Assembly (NCBI RefSeq): GCF_001426905.1 | Contig: NZ_LMFQ01000001.1 | Coordinates: 62,001 to 126,000, forward strand | Source: Caulobacter sp. Root1455 | GTDB lineage: Bacteria; Pseudomonadota; Alphaproteobacteria; Caulobacterales; Caulobacteraceae | Direction of reading: 5' to 3' | DNA length: 64,000 nucleotides | Part shown: positions 27,991 through 36,926 of the stretch, piece after piece | How positions within the stretch are numbered: the stretch's first letter is position 1 | How the letters are laid out: every line of letters starts with the position of its first letter | The notes under the pieces: model-generated | What the model saw: the letters and a program-made list of their open reading frames with translations, nothing else | Database searches by the model: none | Told to the model about the DNA's origin: nothing | Program-made: the position numbers and the translations under genes

Positions 27991-28878
27991 TTACGGCTGG
28001 GGCGGCGTGGTCGGGACCGGCGCGGCCGGCGGCGTGGAGGGGACCGGCGTCGTGGAGGTCGCGCCCTTCTGCTGGGCGGCCGCCTTCCCCTCCGCCGAGG
28101 CGGGATCCGGCACGGTGATGTAGACGATCGTGTCGCCCTCGTAGCGCGGCTCCAGATAGTAGCCGTCGCAGCGGTAGTAGGAGTAGCCGTAGTACGGATA
28201 ACCTCCGCACCCCGTCGGCAGCGAATAGTAGGCCGCCCCGTAATAGTAGGGGCTCAGGGCCGCCGCGGTGACGGCGGCGGTGGCGCCGATCACCATCCCG
28301 GCCGCGATCGGGTGATGGAAGTGATCGTCCCAGCCGCCCCAGCCGTCATCGATGTTGATGTTGGTGTTGTTGTTGATGTTGGTGTTGCGCTCGCGGTCGC
28401 CGCGGCTTCCATCGCCGCGGTTTCCGTCCCCCCGGCTTCCGTCGCCACGATTGCCGGTGTCTCCGCGATTGCCGCCGGAAGGCCGGGTGCTGGCCGTGTC
28501 CCGGCCTCCGCCGGAGGGCCGCGCGCCGGCCCCGGCTCCAGCTCCGCCCCCGACGGCGCCCGTACCGGCGCTGGGACGACTGGCGGATGCGCCGCCGCCC
28601 AAGCCGCCGCCGCCCGTGGAAGGCCGGCTGGGCTGGGTCGACGGACGGCTGAAGCTCGACGAGCCGCGGTTGTAGCTGGAGCGGCTGCCGCCCATCGAGG
28701 AGCCGCGGCTGCTGCTGAAGCCGCCGCCGCCGCCCCGGCTCATGCTGCTCATGCCGCCGCCGCGGGCCCCGCCGCCGCGGCCGCCGCCTCGCTGGGCGTC
28801 GACGGAGTCGACATAGATGACCATCGACGCGAAGACTCCGGCGCTGATGGCGATCACGTGGGGGATACGGACTTTCAT
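27991..28878 (-). CDS. Exported Gly/Ser/Arg-rich low-complexity protein
   Basis: 295 residues. A signal peptide (about 1-28, ending VDAQ) is followed by RGGGRGGGARGGG, a Ser/Gly/Arg-rich stretch, tandem GNRGD/GSRGD repeats at about 138-168, an Asn-rich TNINNNTNINIDD segment, a hydrophobic segment (AAGMVIGATAAVTAAAL), then a Tyr-rich region with two cysteines (GCGGYPYYGYSYYRC) and a Pro/Thr tail. The charged, low-complexity body suggests an extracytoplasmic, flexible protein. The start has GGGAG upstream and overlaps the DUF2092 stop codon by four bases. Function unknown. Confidence 0.8.
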   Translation of the reverse strand: MKVRIPHVIAISAGVFASMVIYVDSVDAQRGGGRGGGARGGGMSSMSRGGGGGFSSSRGSSMGGSRSSYNRGSSSFSRPSTQPSRPSTGGGGLGGGASASRPSAGTGAVGGGAGAGAGARPSGGGRDTASTRPSGGNRGDTGNRGDGSRGDGNRGDGSRGDRERNTNINNNTNINIDDGWGGWDDHFHHPIAAGMVIGATAAVTAAALSPYYYGAAYYSLPTGCGGYPYYGYSYYRCDGYYLEPRYEGDTIVYITVPDPASAEGKAAAQQKGATSTTPVPSTPPAAPVPTTPPQP

Positions 28879-29696
28879 GGCGTGCTCCCGGTGGGATCGA
28901 GCGTACTCATACGGATGGACTTGGCCTTGGGGCCGGCGTGGAAGGTGAAGGCGTCGGCCGGGAAGGTCGGGTTCAGGGTCCAGGTCAGCCGCGCGACATA
29001 GGCGGGCTGCTCGGGTTGGGATCGATCGACGATCATCAGCTTGCGCGGCAGCGGGCGCGCGCCCTGCTCGATCCACACCGACCAGTCCACATCGCCCTGG
29101 CGGAAGGCGTACTGGTTGGTGAGCACGCCGTCGATCGTGGCGGGTCCCACCAGGAAGGCGCCCGTGAGCTCGTCCGGACGCCGGCTCTTGAGCTCGTTCC
29201 AGCGGAACAGGTCCTCGAGCGGCAGGGCGAGGCCGTATTGATACCACAGCAGGTCCAGCACCTTCAGCGTGGTCGGCGGCGCCTCGACCGTGGAGTAGAA
29301 CTCGTGCTCGGGCGAGAACACCGTGAACTTCTCGCCGTCGTAGAAGAAGGTCCGCTTCTTCAGGTCGGTGACGACCTCGATGACGAAGCCGTCGGGCTTG
29401 CGCACCTTGTAGTGGGCCGTGCCGTCGATCTGCACCCGCTGTCCGGTCTCGGTGACGATGTCCAGGCTGGTCTGGGTCCGGATCTCGAAGGTCTTGAGCG
29501 TGCCCAGATAAGCGCTCATCCGCTCCAGGGCCTGACGGGCCTCGGGCTCCACTATGGGGGCCACGAGGCCCTCGCCGGGGGCGGTCGCCGGCGCCGTGGA
29601 CGCGGCGGGCGCGGTCTGGGCCAGCGCTAGGGATGGGAAGGTCGCGGCCGCCGCGACGTTGAGGACGCAACAGGCGACGAGGGGCAGTGGTCTCAC
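28875..29696 (-). CDS. DUF2092-family periplasmic protein
   Basis: 273 residues with a signal peptide (about 1-27, ending LALAQ). The family signature region is visible: ALERMSAYLGTLKTFEIRTQ followed by GTAHYKVRKPDGFVIEV, LKKRTFFYDGEKFTVFSPE and YRQGDVDWSVWI-like text (here FRQGDVDWSVWIEQG). DUF2092 proteins have a LolA-like half-barrel fold expected to hold a lipid or other hydrophobic ligand. ATGA overlaps on both sides link it translationally to the DUF1254/DUF1214 gene before it and the Gly-rich gene after it. Confidence 0.85.
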   Translation of the reverse strand: MRPLPLVACCVLNVAAAATFPSLALAQTAPAASTAPATAPGEGLVAPIVEPEARQALERMSAYLGTLKTFEIRTQTSLDIVTETGQRVQIDGTAHYKVRKPDGFVIEVVTDLKKRTFFYDGEKFTVFSPEHEFYSTVEAPPTTLKVLDLLWYQYGLALPLEDLFRWNELKSRRPDELTGAFLVGPATIDGVLTNQYAFRQGDVDWSVWIEQGARPLPRKLMIVDRSQPEQPAYVARLTWTLNPTFPADAFTFHAGPKAKSIRMSTLDPTGSTP

Positions 29697-31057
29697 GACG
29701 GAGTCCTCCTGTTTGGCTTGCTTTCTGAAGATCCCGAACGCGACCTAGGGCCTTCGACGTCCAGATCCACGATCTCGATCGCCGGCATGCGCCAGACGCC
29801 GGAGAGGGCCGCGGCGCGGGGCGCGTAGAGCCGCATGACCAGACACATCTCGCCGTGGGGCGCGGGCAGCCAGTTGGCCAGGTCGCCGCCGCCGAACGGC
29901 CTGTCGTGGATGATCAGGTCCAGCGAGCCGTCGTCGTCGAGGCTCAGGTCGTTGCGGTTGCCGATCCCGTGCCGCTTGTCCACCGAGGCGGTCGGCCGCG
30001 TGTAGAGGCGCCAGAAGCCGCGCACCGGCGGCAGACCGTCGGCCGGGAAGCGAAGGCGCGAACAGCGATCGCCGCGCAGCGGGCGGCCGTGGCCGTCATG
30101 CTCGCAGACCAGGGTCAGCAGCTCCTCGCGCGCGGGGGCCCCCAGGCTGGAATAGGCGCGTCCCGCCTGGGCCAGCGAGGCGCCGGACTCGTCGTGCTGC
30201 GGCACGGCCACCGCGTGCCAGCCGACGCCCCGGGTTTCGGAAATCGCGGCCGTGGCCGCCCGGATCGCCGCCAGGCCGTCCGCGAAACCCAGCTCCAGCG
30301 CCTCGGCCAGGTCCGGCGACCAGTTGGCGGCCGGCGGCGGTCCGTCCAGGTCGCGGCGGAACTGGTCCAGCAGCGGCCGCATCGACCGCTCGAAACTGAT
30401 CGGCGCGCGGTCCAGCACCGCGTCCAGCCGATGGAAGAACACGGCCGGGCCCAGCTCGATCACCTGCCGCAGGCTCGACACGGCCGGCGGCTCCAGGCTG
30501 GTGACGTGGTCGGTGTGATGCAGATCGGGCCGCCGCCCCATCGAACTGAGGCACTGGTTCTTGGCGATGGCCAAGGCCTCGGGGCGGTCGAGCGGCGAAT
30601 GGGCGTGGATGCGGCTGACCGCCCAGCAGGCGTCGCTCGGCGACCGGCGGGCCAGGTGCGTGTGCGGGGTCTCGCCGCTCCAGCGCGGCCCGACGACGGC
30701 GACATCGACGCCCCCGTCGTTGTCGGTGCGGGTCCCGAGACTGGCGAACGGCTCGCCGGCGGTGTCGATCAGGGTGAGGTCGAAATGACGCCCATGGGTG
30801 TGCGGCAGATGCAGCACCACGGGCCCTTCGGTCAGGTCGATCCAGGCGCTGGCGATGACGATGCAGGGATCGTCCTCCAGCAGGCCCGGCGCCAGGTCCG
30901 CCCCGTCCGGCGGCAGCAGGTGGAACTGCTGCAGCGCCATCGGATGGGCGCGCCGCACCGCATCGACCAGGAACAGCGGAAAACAGAGCGAAAAGACGTT
31001 GGCCGCGACCGCTCGGGTCGTGTTCTGGCCTCTTTGCTTGAAAATCTGCTTGGTCAC
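29693..31057 (-). CDS. DUF1254/DUF1214-domain protein
   Basis: 454 residues. The N-terminal half corresponds to DUF1254 (NVFSLCFPLFLVDAVRRAHP, later IVIASAWIDLTEGPVVLHLP). The C-terminal half corresponds to DUF1214 (VRGFWRLYTRPTASV, NRNDLSLDDDGSLDLIIHD, NWLPAPHGEMCLVMRLYAP). The GTG at 31057 is chosen because GGAGG precedes it by six bases; the longer frame adds 25 residues without such a site. No signal peptide is evident. These paired domains are common in soil Proteobacteria without an assigned reaction. First gene of a tightly overlapping three-gene operon. Confidence 0.82.
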   Translation of the reverse strand: MTKQIFKQRGQNTTRAVAANVFSLCFPLFLVDAVRRAHPMALQQFHLLPPDGADLAPGLLEDDPCIVIASAWIDLTEGPVVLHLPHTHGRHFDLTLIDTAGEPFASLGTRTDNDGGVDVAVVGPRWSGETPHTHLARRSPSDACWAVSRIHAHSPLDRPEALAIAKNQCLSSMGRRPDLHHTDHVTSLEPPAVSSLRQVIELGPAVFFHRLDAVLDRAPISFERSMRPLLDQFRRDLDGPPPAANWSPDLAEALELGFADGLAAIRAATAAISETRGVGWHAVAVPQHDESGASLAQAGRAYSSLGAPAREELLTLVCEHDGHGRPLRGDRCSRLRFPADGLPPVRGFWRLYTRPTASVDKRHGIGNRNDLSLDDDGSLDLIIHDRPFGGGDLANWLPAPHGEMCLVMRLYAPRAAALSGVWRMPAIEIVDLDVEGPRSRSGSSESKPNRRTPS

Positions 31058-31141
31058 CGCGGGCCTCCGAACACACGGAGTGTTCCGGGATCGCGACAGC
31101 GGGGGTATCAGGCCGAACCCGGAGCCGACCACGTTCCCGAC

Positions 31142-31777
31142 CTAGGCCTGGATCATTTTGTGCTTTATCGCGAAGCGGACGAACGCCGCCGCGGTCCGCA
31201 CGCCGGCCTTGCGCATCCCCGCCGCCCGGTGGCTCTCCACGGTCTTGATGCTGATCTTGAGCTGTCGGGCGATCTCCTTATTGACCTTGCCCTCGGCGAT
31301 CAGCTGGGCGACCTCGAGTTCGCGGGTCGTGAAGCTTTCCAGCCGGGACTTCTTGCGCTCGTTGAGCGCGGCGTAGAGCAGCAGCTCCGAAACCGGCGAG
31401 GAGAAGTAGAGCCGGTTGACGTGCAGCGCAGAGATCGCCCCCTCCAGGTTCGTCCCGGTGTCGGACTTCAGGACGTAGCCCCGGGCGCCCGCCGCCAGCG
31501 CGCTGCTGACCGTCTCGTCGTCGTCGTGCATCGTGAACAGCAGGACGCGGATCTTCGGGCATTCCTTCTGCAGGAGACGGGTCAGGGCGACGCCGTTCAG
31601 GATCGGCAGCGACACGTCCAGAATGGCGACGTCCGGCTTTTCGCGGAGGGCCATCTCCAGGGCCTGCTGTCCGTCGGAGGCTTCGGCGCAGACCATCCAG
31701 CCCGGATGGTCCTCGATGACGTTTCGAACGCCCCGGCGGACCATGTCGTGGTCGTCGGCAATCAGAATACGCAGCAT
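31142..31777 (-). CDS. NarL/FixJ-type response regulator
   Basis: 211 residues: a receiver domain (1-120) with the acidic pair D8/D9 and phosphoacceptor D54 in AILDVSLP, the switch residues in LLFTMHDD and the lysine in YVLKSDTG, then a LuxR-type helix-turn-helix (about 145-205, FTTRELEVAQLIAEGKVNKE and KISIKTVESHR). The start at 31777 has GAGGGG upstream. It probably activates transcription after phosphorylation by a HisKA_3 kinase; the one at 25714-27093 is the only candidate in the window. The adjacent DUF1254/DUF2092 operon on the same strand, 84 bases on, is a possible target or co-transcript. Confidence 0.9.
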   Translation of the reverse strand: MLRILIADDHDMVRRGVRNVIEDHPGWMVCAEASDGQQALEMALREKPDVAILDVSLPILNGVALTRLLQKECPKIRVLLFTMHDDDETVSSALAAGARGYVLKSDTGTNLEGAISALHVNRLYFSSPVSELLLYAALNERKKSRLESFTTRELEVAQLIAEGKVNKEIARQLKISIKTVESHRAAGMRKAGVRTAAAFVRFAIKHKMIQA

Positions 31778-32115
31778 TTCGCCCCTCTCCCTGTGGACAC
31801 GCGTCGAGCCCGGACATGGCCGTGCACGACCGTCGGCGGGACAGGGGACAGGTCCGCTTACGCGGTCGCCTTCGGCAACCAGGCCCCCAAACGCCAACCC
31901 TTGGACTAGGACGAGGGTTTTTCTTGATCGTTCGCCCCCCGTCCGAGGGACTTGCCCCGCCCCAAACAGCGCCCAACTGCTCGTTTCGATTGGGCCAGCA
32001 GACACCCGAAGGGCTTGGGGCGCCATCGGGCTAAACATCCAGCCCTTCTCAGGCGATCACCTAAGAGGCGAGCGGGTTCACGGGGCGCATGATGGGCCGA
32101 ATTCGGAGGTTTCCC
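31778..32115. other. Intergenic region with no convincing gene
   Basis: 338 bases between the divergent response regulator and a small secreted protein. The minus-strand frame stays open from the regulator up to 32038, but it lacks a ribosome-binding site and reads as low-quality protein. I see no terminator, tRNA-like fold or clear promoter. GGAGG at 32105-32109 serves the start at 32116. Confidence 0.4.
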
Positions 32116-32493
32116 ATGCTCATGGCCGGCCTGTTCATCGCCTTTCTGGCCCCCGGCCTCGCGGAGGCCCCGAAGAGCGACACCTGGATCCTGCGCTGCC
32201 AGATCGACCCCACGACCCAGACCGTGCGGACCTTTCGCGTCGCGCCCCGCCTGCTGCAGGAATGGCGGCCGGCAGACAAGCAGTTCGGGCCCAATCTGTG
32301 CGAGGTCTTCAGCTGCACGGCCGATCGCGACCGGCTCGAGGGCGTCATGACCTCGGCCTCGCTGATCCTGACGCTCCGCGTCGATCGGCCCAGCGGCCAG
32401 GGGTCCTGGAAGACGGTCGGCGCCTCGGGCCTGAAGAAGACCAGCGGTCCCTGCGCCGCCGAACGCGAAAAGCCGGGCCAGACGCCGGGCTGA
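32116..32493 (+). CDS. Small secreted protein of unknown function
   Basis: 125 residues from the ATG at 32116, which has GGAGG six bases upstream; the ATG at 32089 lacks one. A signal peptide (about 1-18, ending GLAEA) is followed by TWILRCQIDPTTQTVRTFRV and later CEVFSCTADRDRL. Three cysteines in the mature part could form disulfides in the periplasm. I do not recognise the family. It converges on pflA with only 9 bases between stop codons. Confidence 0.6.
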   Translation: MLMAGLFIAFLAPGLAEAPKSDTWILRCQIDPTTQTVRTFRVAPRLLQEWRPADKQFGPNLCEVFSCTADRDRLEGVMTSASLILTLRVDRPSGQGSWKTVGASGLKKTSGPCAAEREKPGQTPG

Positions 32494-32502
32494 GGGCGGG
32501 AG

Positions 32503-33363
32503 CTAGCAGGCGTTCAGCCCCGCGGCGCGGAAGATGCTCACCGCCGCCTCGACCTGCTCGGCCGAGGGCGGCTGGGCCGCTTCCAGGCTGTAGTCGATCC
32601 CCAGCCGGGCCCACTTGTAGGCGCCCATCTGGTGGAAGGGCAGCACCTCGACCCGTTCAACGACGCCCAGGCCGGCGGCGTATTCGGCCAGCTTGGCCAT
32701 CTCCTCTGGAATGCCCGTCAGGCCGGGAACCAGCACGAAGCGCAGCCACATCGGCCGCCGCAGCCTGGCCAGACGCTCACCGAAAGCCATGACGCGTTGA
32801 TTGTCGCGCACGCCGCTGACCTGCTCGTGCTGCTCCGGCGTGAAGCCCTTCATGTCCAGCAGGACCAGGTCGATGTCCTGGAGCTCCGCGTCGGACAGGC
32901 GGTCTGAGTAGAAGCCGTTCGTCTCGATCGCCGTGTGCACGCGCATCGCCTTGGCTGCGGCGAACAGGCGGGCGGCGAAGCGCGCCTGCATCAGCGGCTC
33001 GCCGCCGGACAGGGTCAACCCGCCGCCCATCACCCTCAGGCCGTGGGCGTAGGTCCTGAGCTCCTCCACGGCCCGCTCGAACGGCACGGGCAGGCCGTTG
33101 GTCATCGTCCAGGTGTCGGGGTTGTGGCAGAATCGGCAGCGGAACATGCAGCCGGCCGTCCAGGCCACCAGCCGGATCCCGGGCCCGTCCACCGCCGAAC
33201 CGGTGGTGAACGAGTGCAGGAAGCCGATCTCGCCCGTGGCCAGGCCCGTGCGGATGGTCATCTCCGGCACGTTCCGGCTGAGGCCGACGCGCAACTCGAA
33301 CTCGTTCTTGGCCTCCAGGGCGGGCGCGCCGTCCTGGCCGACCGCATCGCCGGGCGCTGTCAT
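32503..33363 (-). CDS. pflA: Pyruvate formate-lyase activating enzyme (radical SAM)
   Basis: Generates the glycyl radical on PflB using S-adenosylmethionine and a 4Fe-4S cluster. From the ATG at 33363 it has 286 residues. The radical-SAM motif CMFRCRFC gives C72, C76 and C79; GGLTLSGGEPLMQ is the SAM-binding GGE motif, and HTAIETNGF follows. About 45 residues at the N-terminus extend beyond the E. coli enzyme. The alternative ATG at 33375 would overlap pflB by 11 bases; neither has a strong ribosome-binding site, so coupling to pflB translation is likely. Last gene of the fermentation cluster. Confidence 0.92.
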   Translation of the reverse strand: MTAPGDAVGQDGAPALEAKNEFELRVGLSRNVPEMTIRTGLATGEIGFLHSFTTGSAVDGPGIRLVAWTAGCMFRCRFCHNPDTWTMTNGLPVPFERAVEELRTYAHGLRVMGGGLTLSGGEPLMQARFAARLFAAAKAMRVHTAIETNGFYSDRLSDAELQDIDLVLLDMKGFTPEQHEQVSGVRDNQRVMAFGERLARLRRPMWLRFVLVPGLTGIPEEMAKLAEYAAGLGVVERVEVLPFHQMGAYKWARLGIDYSLEAAQPPSAEQVEAAVSIFRAAGLNAC

Positions 33364-33364
33364 G

Positions 33365-35623
33365 TCAGGTTCCATGGAAGGTGCGGTTGATGACGTCCAG
33401 TTGCTGCTCGCGCGTCAGCCTGACGAAGTTCACGGCGTAGCCCGAGACCCGGATCGTCAGGCTGGGATACTTCTCGGGATGGTCCATGGCGTCGATCAGC
33501 GTGTCGCGGTTCAGGACGTTGACGTTCATGTGGTACCCGGTCGATCCGAAGAAGGCGTCGAGGATCGCCGTCAGATTGGTGATCTGGTCGTCGCGCGTCC
33601 GGCCCAGACCGGCGGGCACGATGCTGGTGGTCAGGGAGATGCCGTCCTCGGCGTCGCGGTAGGGGATCTTGGCCACCGAGGCCGCCGAGGCGTGGATGCC
33701 GTGGCTGTCGCGCCCATGCATGGGATTGGCCCCTGGCGCGAAGGGCTCGCCCAGGCGCCGTCCGTCGGGCGTGTTGCCGGTCGCCCGGCCGTAGACCACG
33801 TTCGAGGTGATGGTCAGCACCGACTGGGTGTGCTTGGCGTTGCGGTAGGTCGGATGCTTGCGCAGCTTCTCCATGAAGGTGCTGATCAGCCAGGCCGCCA
33901 GGTGGTCCACGCGGTTGTCGTTGTTGCCGAACACCGGGAACGCGCCCTCGGTCACATAATCGACGACCAGGCCGGTCTCGTCGCGGACGACCTTCACCTT
34001 GGCGTACTTGATCGCCGAAAGGCTGTCGGAGACCACCGACATGCCGGCCACGCCGAACGCCATCGTCCTGAACGGCGCATAGTCGTGCAGCGCCATCTCG
34101 ATCCGCTCGTAGGCGTATTTGTCATGCATGTAGTGGATGACGTTCATGGCGCTGACATAGGTCTCGGCCAGCCAGTCCATCATCCGCTCGTAGCGGTCCA
34201 GCACGTCGTCGAAGTCGAGATAGTCGCCCTGGACAGGCTCGAAGGGCGGGCCGATCTGCTCGCCGCTGACCTCGTCGCGGCCGCCGTTGATCGCGTAGAG
34301 CAGACACTTGGCGAGGTTGGCGCGCGCGCCGAAGAACTGCATCTGCCGGCCCATGCGCATGGGCGAGACGCAGCAGGCGATGGCTCCGTCGTCGCCCCAC
34401 TCGCGACGCATGATCTCGTCGCTCTCGAACTGGATCGAACTGGTGTCGATCGCCACCTTGGCGGTGAAGCGGCGGAACCCCTCGGGCAGGCGCGGCGAGT
34501 ACCAGATGGTCAGGTTGGGCTCGGGCGCCGGACCCAGGTTGTAGAGGGTCTGCAGGAAGCGGAAGCTGGTCTTGGTGACCAGCGACCGCCCGTCGTCGCC
34601 CAGGCCGCCGATCGACTCGGTCACCCAGGTGGGATCGCCCGAAAACAGGTCGTCATATTCCGGCGTGCGCAGGAAGCGGACGATCCGCAGCTTGATCACG
34701 AAGTCGTCGACGATCTCCTGGGCCTGGCTTTCGGTCAGGGCGCCGGACGCCAGGTCGCGCTCGAAATAGATGTCCAGGAAGGTCGAGGTGCGGCCCAGCG
34801 ACATGGCCGCGCCGTTCTGCTCCTTCACCCCCGCCAGATAGCCGAAATACAGCCACTGCACCGCCTCGCGGGCGGTGGTCGCCGGGCCGGAGATGTCATA
34901 GCCGTACTTGGCCGCCATCACCTTCAGTTCGCCCAGGGCGCGGATCTGCTCCGACAGCTCCTCGCGGTCGCGGATGATCTCGTCGGTGGACCAGGCGTCG
35001 TCGAGGCCGGCCTTCTCCGCCTTCTTGGCCGCGATCAGCCGGTCGACGCCGTACAGCGCCACGCGCCGGTAGTCGCCGATGATCCGCCCGCGCCCGTAGG
35101 CGTCCGGCAGGCCGGTCAGGATGTGCGAGGACCGGCAGCGCCGGACGGCGTCGGTATAGGCGTCGAACACCCCCTCGTTATGGGTCTTGCGATACTTGGT
35201 GAAGGTCTCGACCACCGCCGGGTCCGGCTTGTAGCCGTAGGTCTTCAGCGAGGTCAGCACCATGCGGAAGCCGCCGTTGGGCATGATCGCCCGCTTCAGC
35301 GGCGCCTCGGTCTGGAGGCCGACGATGACCTCCAGGTCCTTGTCGATATAGCCGGCGTCATGGGCGACGATCGTGCTCGGGATCCGCGAGATATCGAGGA
35401 CGCCCTTCTCGCGCTCCTTGGCGAACAGCAGCTGCAGATGGGCCCAGAGGGCGTTGGTGCGCTCGGTCGGCCCCGCCAGGAAGGCTTCGTCGCCATGGTA
35501 GGGCGTGACGTGCTGCTGGATGAAGTCCCGCACGTCGATCTCGCGGGACCACAGGCCCGGCGCGAAGGGCGGCAGCTTCTGTTCGGTCGTCGCGGGAGAG
35601 GGCTTCAAACGGGACTCGGTCAT
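33365..35623 (-). CDS. pflB: Formate C-acetyltransferase (pyruvate formate-lyase)
   Basis: Converts pyruvate and CoA to acetyl-CoA and formate without oxygen. The 752 residues are close to the 759 of E. coli PflB. The active-site pair is C417-C418 in [19 protein letters not shown] (in part), and the glycyl-radical loop near the C-terminus, [14 protein letters not shown], places the radical at G728. The protein is oxygen-labile once activated, so expression under oxygen limitation is expected, but I see no FNR-type TTGAT-N4-ATCAA box in front. It sits 21 bases after an MFS gene and one base before pflA, within one operon. Confidence 0.96.
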   Translation of the reverse strand: MTESRLKPSPATTEQKLPPFAPGLWSREIDVRDFIQQHVTPYHGDEAFLAGPTERTNALWAHLQLLFAKEREKGVLDISRIPSTIVAHDAGYIDKDLEVIVGLQTEAPLKRAIMPNGGFRMVLTSLKTYGYKPDPAVVETFTKYRKTHNEGVFDAYTDAVRRCRSSHILTGLPDAYGRGRIIGDYRRVALYGVDRLIAAKKAEKAGLDDAWSTDEIIRDREELSEQIRALGELKVMAAKYGYDISGPATTAREAVQWLYFGYLAGVKEQNGAAMSLGRTSTFLDIYFERDLASGALTESQAQEIVDDFVIKLRIVRFLRTPEYDDLFSGDPTWVTESIGGLGDDGRSLVTKTSFRFLQTLYNLGPAPEPNLTIWYSPRLPEGFRRFTAKVAIDTSSIQFESDEIMRREWGDDGAIACCVSPMRMGRQMQFFGARANLAKCLLYAINGGRDEVSGEQIGPPFEPVQGDYLDFDDVLDRYERMMDWLAETYVSAMNVIHYMHDKYAYERIEMALHDYAPFRTMAFGVAGMSVVSDSLSAIKYAKVKVVRDETGLVVDYVTEGAFPVFGNNDNRVDHLAAWLISTFMEKLRKHPTYRNAKHTQSVLTITSNVVYGRATGNTPDGRRLGEPFAPGANPMHGRDSHGIHASAASVAKIPYRDAEDGISLTTSIVPAGLGRTRDDQITNLTAILDAFFGSTGYHMNVNVLNRDTLIDAMDHPEKYPSLTIRVSGYAVNFVRLTREQQLDVINRTFHGT

Positions 35624-35644
35624 GCGCTCCTCCGGGGAACTGGA

Positions 35645-36919
35645 TCAGGCGTGGCTTGGAATGACGGGCGGCGGCGTCGCGGATCGGACCCTGGTCCCGG
35701 TCTCCTTCAGAAGCAGGGCCAGCAGCACCGCCAGGGCGACGCCGTAGAGCAGCGGCGAGAAGGCCGCCTGATAGTGTTCCAGCTGTCGCGAACCGCCGCC
35801 CGAGGCCTTGAGCAACAGGCCGCCGAACACCGGCCCCAGCAGGGCCGAGAACGAGAAGTTGATGAAGTTGACCACCCCCGTGGCGGTGCCGCTGTGCTCG
35901 GGGCGATTGGCTTCCTTGATCACCGTGTAGGGCAGCATGGCCGCGCCCGAGGCGATGCCCGTGGCCAGCCCCAGCACGAAGGGCGGGAAGACGCCCGCGG
36001 GTCCGTAGAGGATCATCGCCAGGCAGGCGGCCAGCAGCAGGCCCGAACCGACGATCACCGGCTTGCGGCGTCCCATCCGGTCCGAGAGCATGCCGACCAG
36101 CGGGCAGCCGATGATCCAGCCGAACGGCACCGAGGCCGAGCGCAGGACCGCCATGCCGTAGGGCATGTCGTGCGCCTCCTGCAGGAAGCGCACGCCCCAG
36201 ACCATGTCGAAGATGGTGGTCGGGATGAAGAACAGGCCGGAGATCAGGCCGCACAGGATCGACTGCGGGTTGGACGCCACCGCCCAGAGGGCCGAGGCCG
36301 CCGCCCCGACCCAGTCGCGGTTGCCGGACTTGCGGCCGGGCGGCATCACCAGGAACAGCACGACGGCGATGGCCGCGCCCGCCGCGCCCATCGCCGTCCA
36401 GAACCAGCTCCAATGGACGCCGCCGGCGATCGCCGGCCCCACCAGGAACTGACCCGCCGAGCCGCCGGCCATGCCGAACATCTGGGTCACGCCGATCAGG
36501 GTCGCCGCGCGCGAGGCGGGGAAGTTGGTGGTGGCGATATAGGCCGCGCCGATCAGGGCGAAGACCCCGCCCACCCCCTGCAGCAGCCGTCCGACCGCCG
36601 CCAGGTTGCTGTCGCCGGTGGCGAACAGCAGAGCGCCCACCGCCACGATCGCGCAGCCCAGCGGGACCACGCGGCGCGCGCCCAGCTGGTCCATGGCCAC
36701 GCCGGCCACCAGGCTGAACGGCGCGTAGCCGTAGTAGAAGAGGCCCACCAGCGTGGCGAGCCCCGCCGTCGACAGGCCCAGGGCGTCGGACAGCTGCGGC
36801 ATCATCACCGCCGGCGCCGAGCGCAGGATGTACTGGTAGAAATAGAAGATCGAGGCCGCCAGCCAGGCGACGACGATCACGCCGCCCACGCCGCCCGAAC
36901 TGGCGATCCGTCGCGCCAT
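35645..36919 (-). CDS. MFS transporter, possibly amino-acid (Pht-like)
   Basis: 424 residues with about twelve membrane segments. The opening (YFYQYILRSAPAVMMPQLSD, then GLFYYGYAPFSLVAGVAMDQLGARR in parts) resembles the Pht/NarK-neighbour branch in which Legionella Pht proteins carry amino acids. This similarity is from memory of the motif and is tentative. Placed between a serine dehydratase (7 bases upstream) and pyruvate formate-lyase, it could import serine or exchange an acid such as formate or pyruvate; the sequence alone does not decide. Confidence 0.75.
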   Translation of the reverse strand: MARRIASSGGVGGVIVVAWLAASIFYFYQYILRSAPAVMMPQLSDALGLSTAGLATLVGLFYYGYAPFSLVAGVAMDQLGARRVVPLGCAIVAVGALLFATGDSNLAAVGRLLQGVGGVFALIGAAYIATTNFPASRAATLIGVTQMFGMAGGSAGQFLVGPAIAGGVHWSWFWTAMGAAGAAIAVVLFLVMPPGRKSGNRDWVGAAASALWAVASNPQSILCGLISGLFFIPTTIFDMVWGVRFLQEAHDMPYGMAVLRSASVPFGWIIGCPLVGMLSDRMGRRKPVIVGSGLLLAACLAMILYGPAGVFPPFVLGLATGIASGAAMLPYTVIKEANRPEHSGTATGVVNFINFSFSALLGPVFGGLLLKASGGGSRQLEHYQAAFSPLLYGVALAVLLALLLKETGTRVRSATPPPVIPSHA

Positions 36920-36926
36920 CGCCGCC

